A stretch of DNA of 64,000 nucleotides. Origin: Candidatus Lachnoclostridium avicola. Its GTDB lineage: Bacteria > Bacillota > Clostridia > Lachnospirales > Lachnospiraceae. The notes beneath the pieces are model-generated. The model worked only from the letters and a program-made list of their open reading frames with translations, had not been told where the DNA came from and ran no database searches. Shown piece by piece: positions 20,913 to 30,118 of the stretch (its first letter is position 1; every line of letters begins with the position of its first letter). The stretch covers positions 41,475 through 105,474 of the forward strand of contig DXFM01000048.1 in NCBI GenBank assembly GCA_019114465.1, given 5' to 3'. A program made the position numbers and the translations under genes.

Positions 20913-22136
20913 ATGGCCAGCGTGTATTCTGTATCCCAGGTGAACGCTTACATTAAAAATATGTTTCTGCAGGATTTCGCCCTCAGCCGCATTTCCGTGA
21001 GGGGTGAGGTTTCCAACTGCAAATATCACACATCAGGACACATCTATTTCACCCTAAAAGACGGAAACAGCGCCATTTCCGCCGTCATGTTCGCAGGCAG
21101 CCGGAGCGGCCTCTCCTTTAAGCTTCAGGAAGGCCAGCGGGTGGTGGCGGACGGCTCCATCGACGTGTATGAGAGAGACGGCCGCTATCAGCTGTACGCG
21201 AAAAAAATCACCCTGGACGGGACGGGAGACCTGTTTCTCCGCTTCCAGAAACTGCGGGATGAGCTGGAGGAGATGGGCATGTTTGCCCGGGAGTACAAGC
21301 AGCCCATTCCCCGCTATGCCATGACGGTGGGCATCGTCACCGCCAGCACGGGAGCGGCCATCCGGGATATTATCAACATCGCCAGGCGGCGCAATCCCTA
21401 CGTGCAGCTGGTTCTCTGCCCTGCCCAGGTGCAGGGAGAGCAAGCGAAATACAGCATTGTGAGAGGAATTGAGACTCTGGACGCACTGGGACTGGACGTG
21501 ATGATCGTAGGCCGGGGAGGCGGTTCCATTGAGGATCTGTGGGCGTTTAATGAAGAAATGGTGGCGAGAGCCATTTTCAACTGCCGGACGCCGGTGATCT
21601 CGGCGGTGGGCCATGAGACGGATGTGACCATCGCGGATTATGTGGCGGATCTGCGGGCTCCCACCCCATCTGCGGCGGCGGAGCTGGCAGTTTTTGATTA
21701 CAGGCAGTTTGACGAGCAGGTGCGTTTTGGAAGAGAACGGCTGGAGCGGGCCATGGCAAGAATTCTGGAGCGGAAGAAATTTCAGACCAGAGATCTGGAG
21801 TACCGCTTAAAGCTCCGCCATCCGGAACGCCAGCTCAATGAAAAACGGCAGTTTCTGGCGGATGCCCAGGACCGCATGGAGCAGCTGATGCAGACGAGGC
21901 TGGAGAGAAGCCGTCACCGGTTGGCTCTCATGTCCGGGCGCCTGTCCGGATTATCTCCCCTGGAAAAACTGAGCGGCGGCTACGGTTTTGTGACCGATGA
22001 GAAGGGAAAACGGCTGAAGTCCGTAGACCAGGTGCAGGAGAAAGATCATATTTTAGTATATCTGTCAGACGGGAGTCTGACAGCCTCTGTGACGGAAAAG
22101 CGCCGGGGACAGCCCTGGACGGACAATAAGGAATAA
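20913..22136 (+). CDS. xseA: Exodeoxyribonuclease VII large subunit
   Basis: 407 aa. N-terminal OB fold (YSVSQVNAYIKNMF, ISVRGEVSNCKYHTSGHIYFTLKD), catalytic core with GIVTASTGAAIRDI, VGRGGGSIEDLWAFNEE and AVGHETDVTIADYVADLRAPTPSAAAE, and a C-terminal coiled coil. Degrades single-stranded DNA together with XseB, encoded directly downstream. Starts 3 bp after the nusB stop with no good site of its own, so translation is probably coupled to nusB. Confidence 0.97.
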   Translation: MASVYSVSQVNAYIKNMFLQDFALSRISVRGEVSNCKYHTSGHIYFTLKDGNSAISAVMFAGSRSGLSFKLQEGQRVVADGSIDVYERDGRYQLYAKKITLDGTGDLFLRFQKLRDELEEMGMFAREYKQPIPRYAMTVGIVTASTGAAIRDIINIARRRNPYVQLVLCPAQVQGEQAKYSIVRGIETLDALGLDVMIVGRGGGSIEDLWAFNEEMVARAIFNCRTPVISAVGHETDVTIADYVADLRAPTPSAAAELAVFDYRQFDEQVRFGRERLERAMARILERKKFQTRDLEYRLKLRHPERQLNEKRQFLADAQDRMEQLMQTRLERSRHRLALMSGRLSGLSPLEKLSGGYGFVTDEKGKRLKSVDQVQEKDHILVYLSDGSLTASVTEKRRGQPWTDNKE

Positions 22137-22182
22137 CCGCCGGCTTCAGGCCGGGTTGGCATTGACAGGAGGGAAGAGAGAC

Positions 22183-22413
22183 ATGGCGCCGAGAAAGAAG
22201 GCAGAGCCGGAACAGGAAAAGGAACTGTCCATAGAGGAGACCTTTGTCCGGCTGGAAGAAGTGTTGAAGAAACTGGAGGAGGGCGAGTGCTCTCTGGAAG
22301 ATTCGTTCCGCTATTACGAAGAGGGAATGAAGCTGGTAAAATCATGCCATGATAAAATAGACCAGGTGGAAAAGCAGATTCAGGTGCTCGGAGGAGAAGG
22401 AGAAGAGGAATGA
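22183..22413 (+). CDS. xseB: Exodeoxyribonuclease VII small subunit
   Basis: 76 aa from the ATG at 22183, which has AGGAGGG at the right distance; the track's TTG start at 22156 lies upstream of that site. The family core LSIEETFVRLEEVLKKLEEGECSLEDSFRYYEEGMKLV is complete and forms the helical hairpin that binds the XseA coiled coil. Overlaps ispA by 4 bp. Confidence 0.96.
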   Translation: MAPRKKAEPEQEKELSIEETFVRLEEVLKKLEEGECSLEDSFRYYEEGMKLVKSCHDKIDQVEKQIQVLGGEGEEE

Positions 22414-23297
22414 CAGGAGAAGAAAAGCTGGCCCAGCGGACGGCTGAAGCTGAGGCCATTGTTAAAAAATATCTTCCGCCGGCGGAGGGGTTTCAGAAGA
22501 CGGTGCTGGATGCCATGGATTACAGCGTGAACGCCGGAGGAAAACGGCTCCGCCCGGTGATGATGAGAGAGAGCTACCGCATGTTCGGCGGAGAGGGGGA
22601 GGAGATCGAGCCGTTTATGGCGGCCATTGAGATGATACATACATCGTCTCTGATCCACGACGATCTGCCCTGCATGGACAACGATACCCTGCGGAGGGGA
22701 AAACCCACCGCCTGGGTGAAGTATGGCTATGATATGGCGGTTCTCGCCGGGGACGGATTGATGATCTATGCCTTTGAGACGGCGGCGAAGGCTCTTGCTC
22801 TGGGAGCAGATCCGGCCAGAACTGCCCGGTCCATGCAAATCCTGGCGGAGAAGACGGGAATTTACGGGATGATCGGCGGCCAGACGGTGGATGTGGAGCT
22901 GACCAACCAGCCCATTCCCGAGGAAAAACTGGATTTTATTTACCGCCTGAAAACAGGTGCCCTGCTGGAAGCTTCTCTTATGATCGGCGCAGTGATGGCC
23001 GGGGCGTCTGAGGACGAGGTGAAAAAAATGGAGGAGGTCGCCTCCCTGGTGGGGGTGGCGTTCCAGATTCAGGACGACATTCTGGATGTGACCGGCAGCG
23101 AGGAAGAGCTGGGAAAACCGGTGCTCAGCGATGAGAAAAACAACAAGACCACCTATGTGACGCTGAAAGGTCTGGAGAAAGCCAAAGCCGACGAGGAGGA
23201 GATTTCCAGGCGGGCGGTGCAGCTTCTTTGCTCCCTGGAAGGAGATCATGAGTTTTTGGAAGAATTGATCAATATGCTGACAAAGAGAAGAAAGTAA
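22410..23297 (+). CDS. ispA: Polyprenyl (farnesyl/geranyl) diphosphate synthase
   Basis: 295 aa. Condenses isopentenyl diphosphate with allylic diphosphates to make short-chain prenyl diphosphates, the precursors of undecaprenyl phosphate and quinones. First Asp-rich motif DDLPCMDNDTLRRG, second QIQDDILDVTGS, plus GGKRLRP for diphosphate binding. Next to dxs, which feeds the same pathway, so supply and use of isoprenoid precursors are co-expressed. Confidence 0.95.
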   Translation: MTGEEKLAQRTAEAEAIVKKYLPPAEGFQKTVLDAMDYSVNAGGKRLRPVMMRESYRMFGGEGEEIEPFMAAIEMIHTSSLIHDDLPCMDNDTLRRGKPTAWVKYGYDMAVLAGDGLMIYAFETAAKALALGADPARTARSMQILAEKTGIYGMIGGQTVDVELTNQPIPEEKLDFIYRLKTGALLEASLMIGAVMAGASEDEVKKMEEVASLVGVAFQIQDDILDVTGSEEELGKPVLSDEKNNKTTYVTLKGLEKAKADEEEISRRAVQLLCSLEGDHEFLEELINMLTKRRK

Positions 23298-23327
23298 TTT
23301 CTTCCGTCAGGGAAAAGGTACATTGAT

Positions 23328-25202
23328 ATGATACTGGAACAGATACAGAATCCGGATGATATAAAGAAATTAAACGGCGACGAGTTGAAAACCCTGGCTC
23401 AGGAGATCCGGGAATTCCTGATCGACAAGATCAGCGTGACCGGCGGCCATCTGGCCTCCAATCTGGGGGTGGTGGAGCTGACCATCGCGTTATTTTTAAG
23501 TTTTCATCTGCCGGAGGATAAGATTGTCTGGGATGTGGGCCACCAGGCCTACACCCACAAGATCCTGAGCGGCCGGCGGGAAATGTTTGACGACCTGCGC
23601 CAGTACGGCGGAATCAGCGGATTTCCGAAGAGGAAGGAGAGCCCCTACGACGCCTTTGATACAGGACACAGCTCCACTTCCATCTCCGCCGGTCTGGGAC
23701 TGGCCCAGGGACGGGATATTCTGGGGGAGAACCACTATGTGGTCTCCGTCATCGGCGACGGCGCCCTCACCGGGGGCATGGCCTATGAGGCGTTGAACAA
23801 CGCGGCCAGAATGAACCGGAATTTTATTATTGTGCTCAACGACAACAATATGTCCATCTCGGAAAACGTGGGCGGTATGTCCAAATATCTCAACGGCATC
23901 CGCACAGGAGAGGGCTACAACGGTTTAAAGCGCATGGTAAACAGCGGCCTGGAGAAGATTCCGGTGGTGGGAAAACCCTTAATCGACAAGATCACCAGGA
24001 CGAAAAACGGCATCAAGCAGCTGCTGATTCCAGGGATGCTTTTTGAGAACATGGGAATCACCTATCTGGGGCCGGTGAACGGCCATGATATCCGGGCCCT
24101 GCAGAAAGTGTTCCGGGAGGCGAAAAAACTGGATCACGCCGTGCTGGTCCACGTACTGACGAAGAAGGGAAAGGGATATCCCCCTGCGGAGAAAAATCCC
24201 GCCCGCTTTCACGGTATCAGTCCCTTTGACGTGAAGACGGGAAAGCTGAAAGCGGAGAAAAAATATCCCGACTACACAGATGTGTTTTCCAAGAAGATCT
24301 GTCAGCTGGCCCAGGAGAATCCGAGGATCGTGGCGGTGACGGCGGCTATGCCCGACGGGACGGGGCTGAAGGCGTTTTCCCGAAGGTTCCCGAACCGGTT
24401 TTTTGACGTGGGAATCGCCGAGGAACACGCGGTGACCTCCGCGGCGGGGATGGCTGCGGCCGGACTGCGCCCGGTGGTGGCTGTGTACTCGTCTTTCCTT
24501 CAGAGAGGATACGATCAGGTGGTTCACGATGTCTGCCTCCAGGATTTGCCGGTGCTGTTCTGCATTGACCGGGCAGGACTGGTGGGAAGCGACGGGGAGA
24601 CTCATCAAGGGATTTTTGACTATTCCTATCTGACTTCCGTGCCCAATATGACGGTGATGGCTCCCAAAAATCTGTGGGAGCTGCGGGATATGCTGGATTT
24701 TGCCATGACCTATGAGCGGCCGCTGGCCATCCGCTATCCCAGAGGGCAGGCGTATCGGGGACTGAAGGAATTTGAAGCCCCCATTGTGTATGGAAAGGGC
24801 GAGATGATCTTTGAGGAAGAGGATTACGCCCTTCTGGCCGTGGGCAGCATGGTGAGCACGGCGGAACATGTGAGAGAAAAATGGAAGGAAGCCGGATATT
24901 CCTGCTCTCTGGCCAACGGCCGTTTTGTCAAGCCGGTGGACACAGAGCTGCTGGACCGTCTGGCGGAGCGTCACGGCAGGCTGGTGACTCTGGAGGAGAA
25001 TGTGCTCCAGGGAGGATACGGCCTGGCAGTCACCGCCTACATCCACGAACATTACCCGTGGATCAAGGTGCTGAACATCGCCCTGCCGGACGCTTACGTG
25101 GAGCACGGGAATGTGTCGCGGCTGAGAGAATGTCTGGGAATCGACAGCGATTCCGTAGTCCGCAGGATGCGGGAATTCTTTCTGGAAAGGAGAGACGGAT
25201 GA
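23328..25202 (+). CDS. dxs: 1-deoxy-D-xylulose-5-phosphate synthase
   Basis: 624 aa thiamine-diphosphate enzyme making DXP from pyruvate and glyceraldehyde 3-phosphate, the first step of the MEP isoprenoid pathway. HLASNLGVVELTIAL, the thiamine diphosphate motif VIGDGALTGGMAYEALNNA, the transketolase pyrimidine-binding segment FFDVGIAEEHAVTSAAGMA and the C-terminal domain (LEENVLQGGYG) are all present. Stop overlaps the tlyA start by 4 bp. Confidence 0.98.
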   Translation: MILEQIQNPDDIKKLNGDELKTLAQEIREFLIDKISVTGGHLASNLGVVELTIALFLSFHLPEDKIVWDVGHQAYTHKILSGRREMFDDLRQYGGISGFPKRKESPYDAFDTGHSSTSISAGLGLAQGRDILGENHYVVSVIGDGALTGGMAYEALNNAARMNRNFIIVLNDNNMSISENVGGMSKYLNGIRTGEGYNGLKRMVNSGLEKIPVVGKPLIDKITRTKNGIKQLLIPGMLFENMGITYLGPVNGHDIRALQKVFREAKKLDHAVLVHVLTKKGKGYPPAEKNPARFHGISPFDVKTGKLKAEKKYPDYTDVFSKKICQLAQENPRIVAVTAAMPDGTGLKAFSRRFPNRFFDVGIAEEHAVTSAAGMAAAGLRPVVAVYSSFLQRGYDQVVHDVCLQDLPVLFCIDRAGLVGSDGETHQGIFDYSYLTSVPNMTVMAPKNLWELRDMLDFAMTYERPLAIRYPRGQAYRGLKEFEAPIVYGKGEMIFEEEDYALLAVGSMVSTAEHVREKWKEAGYSCSLANGRFVKPVDTELLDRLAERHGRLVTLEENVLQGGYGLAVTAYIHEHYPWIKVLNIALPDAYVEHGNVSRLRECLGIDSDSVVRRMREFFLERRDG

Positions 25203-26005
25203 AAGAGCGTCTGGACGTTTTAATGGTAAACCGGGGACTGGCACAGTCCAGGGAGAAGGCAAAGGCGATTATCATGTCCGGCATCGTATATGTGGACGGA
25301 CAGAAGGAAGATAAGGCCGGAAGTTCTTTTGAAGATACAGTTAATATAGAAGTGAGAGGCCATACCCTGGCTTATGTGAGCCGGGGCGGGCTGAAGCTGG
25401 AGAAGGCCATGACCCATTTCGGGGTTCGGCTGGAGGGAAAGGTCTGCATGGACGTGGGAGCTTCCACGGGAGGCTTTACGGACTGCATGCTGCAGAACGG
25501 AGCGGTAAAGGTGTACGCCGTGGACGTGGGACACGGACAGCTGGACTGGAAGCTGCGCAATGATCCCAGGGTAGTCTGCATGGAAAAAACCAACATCCGC
25601 TACGTGACGCCGGAGGATATTGAGGACCGGCTGGATTTCGCGTCCATCGACGTGTCCTTTATCTCCCTGACAAAGGTGCTGGGCCCGGTGAAGGCCCTGC
25701 TGAAGGAGGACGGGCAGATTGTCTGTCTGATCAAGCCCCAGTTTGAAGCCGGCCGGGAGAAAGTGGGAAAGAAGGGTGTGGTGCGGGAGAAGAGCACCCA
25801 TCTGGAAGTGATCCGCATGGTTATGGATTTTGCGGAGAGCATCGGATTTGAAATCCTGAATCTGGAATTTTCCCCCATCAAAGGGCCGGAAGGGAATATT
25901 GAATATCTGCTGTATCTGCAGAACCATGAGGAGGGCTGGAGATCACCGGAGGAGAGGCGCCTGCAGCCGGAGCCGGTGGTGGAAGAGGCCCACAGGAGCT
26001 TATAG
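25199..26005 (+). CDS. tlyA: TlyA family rRNA (cytidine-2'-O)-methyltransferase
   Basis: 268 aa from the ATG at 25199 (GGAAAGGAGAGACGG upstream); the longer track ORF from 24881 runs backwards through dxs in another frame and is an artefact. N-terminal S4 RNA-binding domain (KERLDVLMVNRGLAQSREKAKAIIMSGIVYV), then an FtsJ-like methyltransferase fold with MDVGASTGGFTDCML and YAVDVGHGQLDWKLR. Mycobacterial TlyA methylates 16S and 23S rRNA and is needed for capreomycin sensitivity; the target here is inferred. The gene commonly lies between dxs and nadK in clostridia. Confidence 0.95.
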   Translation: MKERLDVLMVNRGLAQSREKAKAIIMSGIVYVDGQKEDKAGSSFEDTVNIEVRGHTLAYVSRGGLKLEKAMTHFGVRLEGKVCMDVGASTGGFTDCMLQNGAVKVYAVDVGHGQLDWKLRNDPRVVCMEKTNIRYVTPEDIEDRLDFASIDVSFISLTKVLGPVKALLKEDGQIVCLIKPQFEAGREKVGKKGVVREKSTHLEVIRMVMDFAESIGFEILNLEFSPIKGPEGNIEYLLYLQNHEEGWRSPEERRLQPEPVVEEAHRSL

Positions 26006-26012
26006 GAGACCG

Positions 26013-26879
26013 ATGAAGAAATTTTACATTATAGCTAACGAAGACAAGCAGAACACAAAGAGAACATTGAAGAGAATTGGGGAGTATCTTTCCCTGAAGG
26101 GCGCTTCCTGGATCGTCCACGAGAGCAGAGAGGAGGAAGAAGGCCGGCGGCCGGATCTGGGGTTTAAATACACAGATCCCAAGGGAGTTCCGAAGGATAC
26201 AGACTGCGTCATCACCCTGGGAGGGGACGGCACCCTGATCCAGGCGGCCAGGGATCTGGCCGGACTGAACATTCCCATTCTGGGGATCAATCTGGGGACG
26301 CTGGGGTATCTGACCCAGGGAAACGGGCAGGATGTGCCGGAGATTCTGGAAGCCCTGCTGAGCGACCATTACGTGCTGGAGAGAAGGCTGATGCTGAAAG
26401 GCAGAAAAGAGGGACAGGACGGGACAGATTTCCAGGACATTGCCCTCAATGAGATCGTGGTGACCAGAAAGGACTCCATGAAGGTGACCAAGCTTTCCGT
26501 CAGCGTAAACGGCCGCTTTTTCAGCAGTTATACGGCAAACGGGGTGATTCTGTCCACTCCCACAGGTTCCACCGCCTACAACCTGTCGGCGGGAGGCCCT
26601 ATCGCGGCGCCCAACTGCCGGATTATGATTCTCACATCCATCTGTTCCCATACCCTGAACATGCGCAGCATTGTGCTCTGCGCGGATGATATTGTGCGGA
26701 TTGAGATTCTGGACGGGGGCGACGGCGAGCAGACAGCGGTGTTTGACGGAGATACAGCTGTGGACATGTCAAAGGGAGACGTGATCGAGATCAGCCGTTC
26801 CGCCGTGGAGACGATCATGGTGAAGCTGAACGACGAGTCATTTCTGGATAATGTGAGAAATAAAATGGCCGGGATTTAA
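26013..26879 (+). CDS. nadK: NAD kinase
   Basis: 288 aa from the ATG at 26013 (ATAGGAGACCG upstream). Makes NADP from NAD. LGGDGTLIQAARDLAG, NLGTLGYL, NEIVVTR and TPTGSTAYNLSAGGPIAAP are the diagnostic motifs. The track ORF starts earlier, inside tlyA, without support. Confidence 0.96.
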   Translation: MKKFYIIANEDKQNTKRTLKRIGEYLSLKGASWIVHESREEEEGRRPDLGFKYTDPKGVPKDTDCVITLGGDGTLIQAARDLAGLNIPILGINLGTLGYLTQGNGQDVPEILEALLSDHYVLERRLMLKGRKEGQDGTDFQDIALNEIVVTRKDSMKVTKLSVSVNGRFFSSYTANGVILSTPTGSTAYNLSAGGPIAAPNCRIMILTSICSHTLNMRSIVLCADDIVRIEILDGGDGEQTAVFDGDTAVDMSKGDVIEISRSAVETIMVKLNDESFLDNVRNKMAGI

Positions 26880-26927
26880 CGGCGGTTCCCGGCTGAAGAA
26901 AAGCGGGAAACAGACGAGGAGGAAAAA

Positions 26928-27377
26928 ATGAAGCTGGAGAGACACAGCAAGATTGTGGAGCTGATCGGAAAATACGAGATCGAGACCCAGGAAGAGCTGG
27001 CGGAGTATTTAAATAAAGAAGGATTTAACGTGACTCAGGCGACAGTTTCACGGGATATCCGGGAACTGAAGCTGTCAAAGGTGCAGATGGACAACGGCAG
27101 GCAGCGGTACGTGGTACTTCAGAATCAGGATTCTTTCAGCGACAAATACATCCGGATTCTGAGAGACAGCTTTATGTCCATGGATATGGCCCAGAACATT
27201 CTGGTGATCAAGACGGTGGAGGGAATGGCCATGGCTGCCGCTGCCGCCCTGGACGCCATTCATTTCCATGAGATCGTGGGCTGTGTGGCCGGCGATAATA
27301 CGATTTTCTGCGCTGTGCGCAGTGTGGATGACACGATCATCCTGATGGACAAGCTGAAGAAGATTCTGGCGGGCTGA
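26928..27377 (+). CDS. argR: Arginine repressor
   Basis: 149 aa. N-terminal winged helix (RHSKIVELIGKYEIETQEELAEYL, VTQATVSRDIRELKLSKV) and C-terminal hexamerisation/arginine-binding domain (VGCVAGDNTIFCAVRS). Controls arginine synthesis and use in response to arginine. Clostridial and Bacillus genomes often place it in front of recN, as here. ATG follows GAGGAGGAAAAA. Confidence 0.96.
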   Translation: MKLERHSKIVELIGKYEIETQEELAEYLNKEGFNVTQATVSRDIRELKLSKVQMDNGRQRYVVLQNQDSFSDKYIRILRDSFMSMDMAQNILVIKTVEGMAMAAAAALDAIHFHEIVGCVAGDNTIFCAVRSVDDTIILMDKLKKILAG

Positions 27378-27398
27378 AGATAAGGAGACGGAAGAAAT

Positions 27399-29072
27399 AT
27401 GCTGTTAGAGCTGCATGTTCGCAATCTGGCTCTGATCGAGAGGGCGGATGTGGAATTCGGCGAGGGCTTAAATATCCTTACCGGTGAGACGGGATCGGGA
27501 AAATCTATTTTTATGGGTTCCGTCAACATGGCTCTGGGCGGGAAGGTGCCCAGGGACATGGTGAGAAAGGGCGCGGAGTACGCCTATATTGAACTGATTT
27601 TTTCTGTGGATGAGGAGAAGGGAAAGATCCTGAGGCAGATGGGGGTCACTCCCGATGAGGACGGGATCCTGATCATCTCCAGGAAGATTATGCCGTCCCG
27701 CAGCGTCAGCCGCATCAACGACGAGACGGTGACCCTGGGGAGACTGCGGGAGATCACCGGCCTTCTGCTGGATATCCACGGCCAGCATGAACACCAGTCC
27801 CTGCTGTACCGGTCCAAGCATCTGGAGATTCTGGACTGCTTTGCCGGGGTGGAGAAGATGAAGAAGCAGCTGGCGGAGGAATACCGGCGTTATTGCTCCT
27901 TGGAGGAGGCTGCGGCCGGCTTCCGCACCGACGAGGAGACCAGGAGGCGGGAGGCGGATTTCCTGCGGTTTGAGGTGGATGAGATTGAAGATGCCGCCTT
28001 GAAACCGGGGGAAGAAGAGGAGCTGAGCCGCGCCTACCGCCGGTTTATGGGAAGCAGAAAGATTGTGGAGGCCCTGTCCGCCGCCTATGCGGCAGTGACC
28101 GCAGTGGATGTGGGTGAGGCCAGAAAAGGAGTGGAGAGAGCCGCCGAATATGAGGAGGCCCTGGAAAAGCTGAAGGATCAGCTCTTTGACGCCGAGGCCA
28201 TTTTAAACGACGTGGCCCATGAGATCACCTCCTATCTGGACAATATGGTGTTTGACAAGGAGGAGTTCCGCCGGGTGGAGAGCCGGCTGGACCTCATCCA
28301 CGGGCTGGAGGCGAAGTACGGCTCCGGGACGGAAGCCGTCCATCGGGCTCTTCAGGAAAAGAAAGAGCGTTTAAATGAACTGGAAAATTATGACGGGTTA
28401 AAGCAGAAAGCGGAACAGGAGCTGGAGGAGAGCCGAGAGCGGCTGGATCTTCTGTGTGAGAAACTTTCCGAGCGGAGGAAGCAGGCAGCTTCCGGCCTGG
28501 CGGAAAAGATCCGCAGAAGCCTGCTGGACCTGAATTTTCTGGACGTGGAGTTTGAGATCAGCTTCCGGAAGCTGGACAAATACACGGCTCACGGATTTGA
28601 CGAGGTGGAATTCCTCATTTCCACCAATCCCGGAGAAAGCGTGAAGCCCCTGGGAATGGTGGCCTCTGGCGGAGAGCTGTCCAGAATCATGCTGGCCATC
28701 AAGACCGTGCTGGCGGATACGGACGACGTTCCCACCCTGATTTTTGATGAGATCGACACGGGGATCAGCGGCCGGACGGCCCAGAAGGTGTCGGAAAAGC
28801 TGGCGGTGATCTCAGGAAGCCGTCAGGTGATCTGCATCACCCACCTTCCTCAGATCGCTGCCATGGCGGATTATCACTTTGAGATGGCCAAAGAGCCGAA
28901 GGAGGCCAAGACGGTGACCACCATCCGCCGGCTGGACGGCCGGCAGCAGATTGTGGAGCTGGCAAGGCTTCTCGGGGGAGCGGAGATCACAGACGCGGTG
29001 CTGCAGAACGCCGGAGAGATGAAAAAGCTGGCGGAGCAGACCAAGAGACAGCTGAGAGAATACGGCGCATAA
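27399..29072 (+). CDS. recN: DNA repair protein RecN
   Basis: 557 aa SMC-like ATPase acting early at DNA double-strand breaks. Walker A ILTGETGSGKSIFMGSV, Q-loop region DIHGQHEHQSLL, central coiled coil (about residues 160-360), ABC signature SGGELSRIMLAIKTVL and Walker B LIFDEIDTGISG. The ATG follows AAGGAGACGGAAGAAAT. A hairpin directly after the stop closes the nusB-recN run. Confidence 0.98.
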   Translation: MLLELHVRNLALIERADVEFGEGLNILTGETGSGKSIFMGSVNMALGGKVPRDMVRKGAEYAYIELIFSVDEEKGKILRQMGVTPDEDGILIISRKIMPSRSVSRINDETVTLGRLREITGLLLDIHGQHEHQSLLYRSKHLEILDCFAGVEKMKKQLAEEYRRYCSLEEAAAGFRTDEETRRREADFLRFEVDEIEDAALKPGEEEELSRAYRRFMGSRKIVEALSAAYAAVTAVDVGEARKGVERAAEYEEALEKLKDQLFDAEAILNDVAHEITSYLDNMVFDKEEFRRVESRLDLIHGLEAKYGSGTEAVHRALQEKKERLNELENYDGLKQKAEQELEESRERLDLLCEKLSERRKQAASGLAEKIRRSLLDLNFLDVEFEISFRKLDKYTAHGFDEVEFLISTNPGESVKPLGMVASGGELSRIMLAIKTVLADTDDVPTLIFDEIDTGISGRTAQKVSEKLAVISGSRQVICITHLPQIAAMADYHFEMAKEPKEAKTVTTIRRLDGRQQIVELARLLGGAEITDAVLQNAGEMKKLAEQTKRQLREYGA

Positions 29073-29082
29073 ATACAGCAAA

Positions 29083-29127
29083 AAGGGCGGAAGCCCGGGA
29101 GATTTTCCCGGATTTCCGCCCTTCTTC
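29083..29127 (+). terminator. Terminator after recN
   Basis: AAGGGCGGAA and TTCCGCCCTT enclose an inner CCCGGGA/TCCCGG-type stem; followed by CTTCTGGTTATTTG, a modest T-rich tail. Confidence 0.75.
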
Positions 29128-29203
29128 TGGTTATTTGCCGGACAGCGGGCAGCGCCCGTCAGTACGGGGACCGGAGACATTTCTGCCTCCGGCCCCGGTC
29201 AGG

Positions 29204-29437
29204 TCAGTTATTGCAGCAGCCGCATCCGGAATCCGAACCGGAAGAGATGGGCATGGGAGTGCTGGCGCACACGTCCAGTCCTCTCTGGTAGCCTTCGTTG
29301 AATCCGTTGTTGAATCCGTCGTTCCAGCCACGGTTGTAGCCGGCATTGAAGCCTCTCTGGAAGTCGGACAGCGTCGTATTATTATTGTTGTTATTATTGC
29401 AGCAGCATCTGCGGCAGCATCGATTGCAGCACCACAT
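29204..29437 (-). CDS. Cys/Asn-rich small protein, probable spore coat or crust component
   Basis: 77 aa with AAAGGAGAATGAAAT before its ATG. It begins with cysteine clusters (CCNRCCRRCCC), then a run of seven Asn, then seven Gly-X-aromatic steps with a four-residue period (GFNAGYNRGWNDGFNNGF...), and ends GCGCCNN. I know no named family; the GFxxGYxxGW pattern resembles short repeat tracts in spore surface proteins. It faces the cotJ operon. A minus-strand sequence matching a sigma-K promoter lies just upstream. The spore role is inference from composition, promoter and neighbours. Confidence 0.75.
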   Translation of the reverse strand: MWCCNRCCRRCCCNNNNNNNTTLSDFQRGFNAGYNRGWNDGFNNGFNEGYQRGLDVCASTPMPISSGSDSGCGCCNN

Positions 29438-29472
29438 ATTTCATTCTCCTTTTATTTTTCATGTTTGTACTA

Positions 29473-29500
29473 TATCTTATGTGGACAGGAGGGAAATGGT
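29473..29500 (-). promoter_or_regulatory. Possible sigma-K promoter of the Cys/Asn-rich gene
   Basis: On the minus strand CATAAGATA fits the sigma-K -10 pattern CATAnnnTA, with AC 17 nt upstream as -35. It lies 36 nt from the ATG. The match is short, so false positives are possible. Confidence 0.5.
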
Positions 29501-29575
29501 TCTTCCTGTCACCTCTTCCCTGCTTCCTCATAAACTGATATTAGAAAATTCCCTGAAAGGAAAGGAGTATCCTCT

Positions 29576-29794
29576 ATGGATCAATATATGCCCCAGATGG
29601 CGTCTGTCCCCTTTTTCCGTCAGACGGCTGCGGCAGCATTCGGGCAGCAGGCAGACTTTTCTTCATTTCCCGTAGGCATGGCGTATGTGCCCATGCAGAA
29701 GTGGCAGCAGACCTACGACCTGGGCCTGGGCTTTTCCCGCGGCACGATTTTTCCGGATTTAGATCTTCCGTTTGTGATGGGGAGGTGTCAGTAA
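29576..29794 (+). CDS. cotJA: Spore coat associated protein CotJA
   Basis: 72 aa. The family core AYVPMQKWQQTYDLGLGFSRGTIFPDLDLPF is complete. In Bacillus, CotJA is needed for assembly of CotJC into the coat. ATG follows AAAGGAAAGGAGTATCCTCT. cotJB starts directly after its stop. Confidence 0.92.
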   Translation: MDQYMPQMASVPFFRQTAAAAFGQQADFSSFPVGMAYVPMQKWQQTYDLGLGFSRGTIFPDLDLPFVMGRCQ

Positions 29795-30118
29795 ATGAAC
29801 TATATGAATGGAACCCCGGGATTTGCCGCCGGGCAGAGGCAGACGGCAGTGACCCCGGCGCCGGTCTCTGACGCGGCTCAGATTCTTCAGGTGCTGGATC
29901 AGGCCAGCTTTGCCATGGATGACGTGCTCTTGTATCTGGATACCCATCCCACCGACACGGAAGCCCTGGCTTACTATCAGTATGTGAAAAGCCTCCGAAG
30001 CCAGGCGATGAACGCCTACACAGATCAATACGGCCCGCTGATGAAAGACCAGGAAAGATCCACCACCGACTGGACCTGGATCAGCGGACCCTGGCCCTGG
30101 GAAGGAGGTAGAAACTGA
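29795..30118 (+). CDS. cotJB: Spore coat protein CotJB
   Basis: 107 aa. After an Ala/Pro/Thr-rich N-terminus, residues about 27-105 carry the CotJB domain (LQVLDQASFAMDDVLLYLDTHP, YGPLMKDQE, WTWISGPWPWE). Small inner-coat protein of the cotJ operon. Its stop shares a base with the cotJC start (TGATG). Confidence 0.93.
   Translation: MNYMNGTPGFAAGQRQTAVTPAPVSDAAQILQVLDQASFAMDDVLLYLDTHPTDTEALAYYQYVKSLRSQAMNAYTDQYGPLMKDQERSTTDWTWISGPWPWEGGRN

Noticed and set aside
24881-25198. N-terminal extension of the tlyA frame
   Set aside because: Lies inside dxs in another frame; TlyA begins at 25199 with a good site.
28388-28592. Minus-strand ORFs inside recN
   Set aside because: Shadows of the recN coiled-coil coding sequence.
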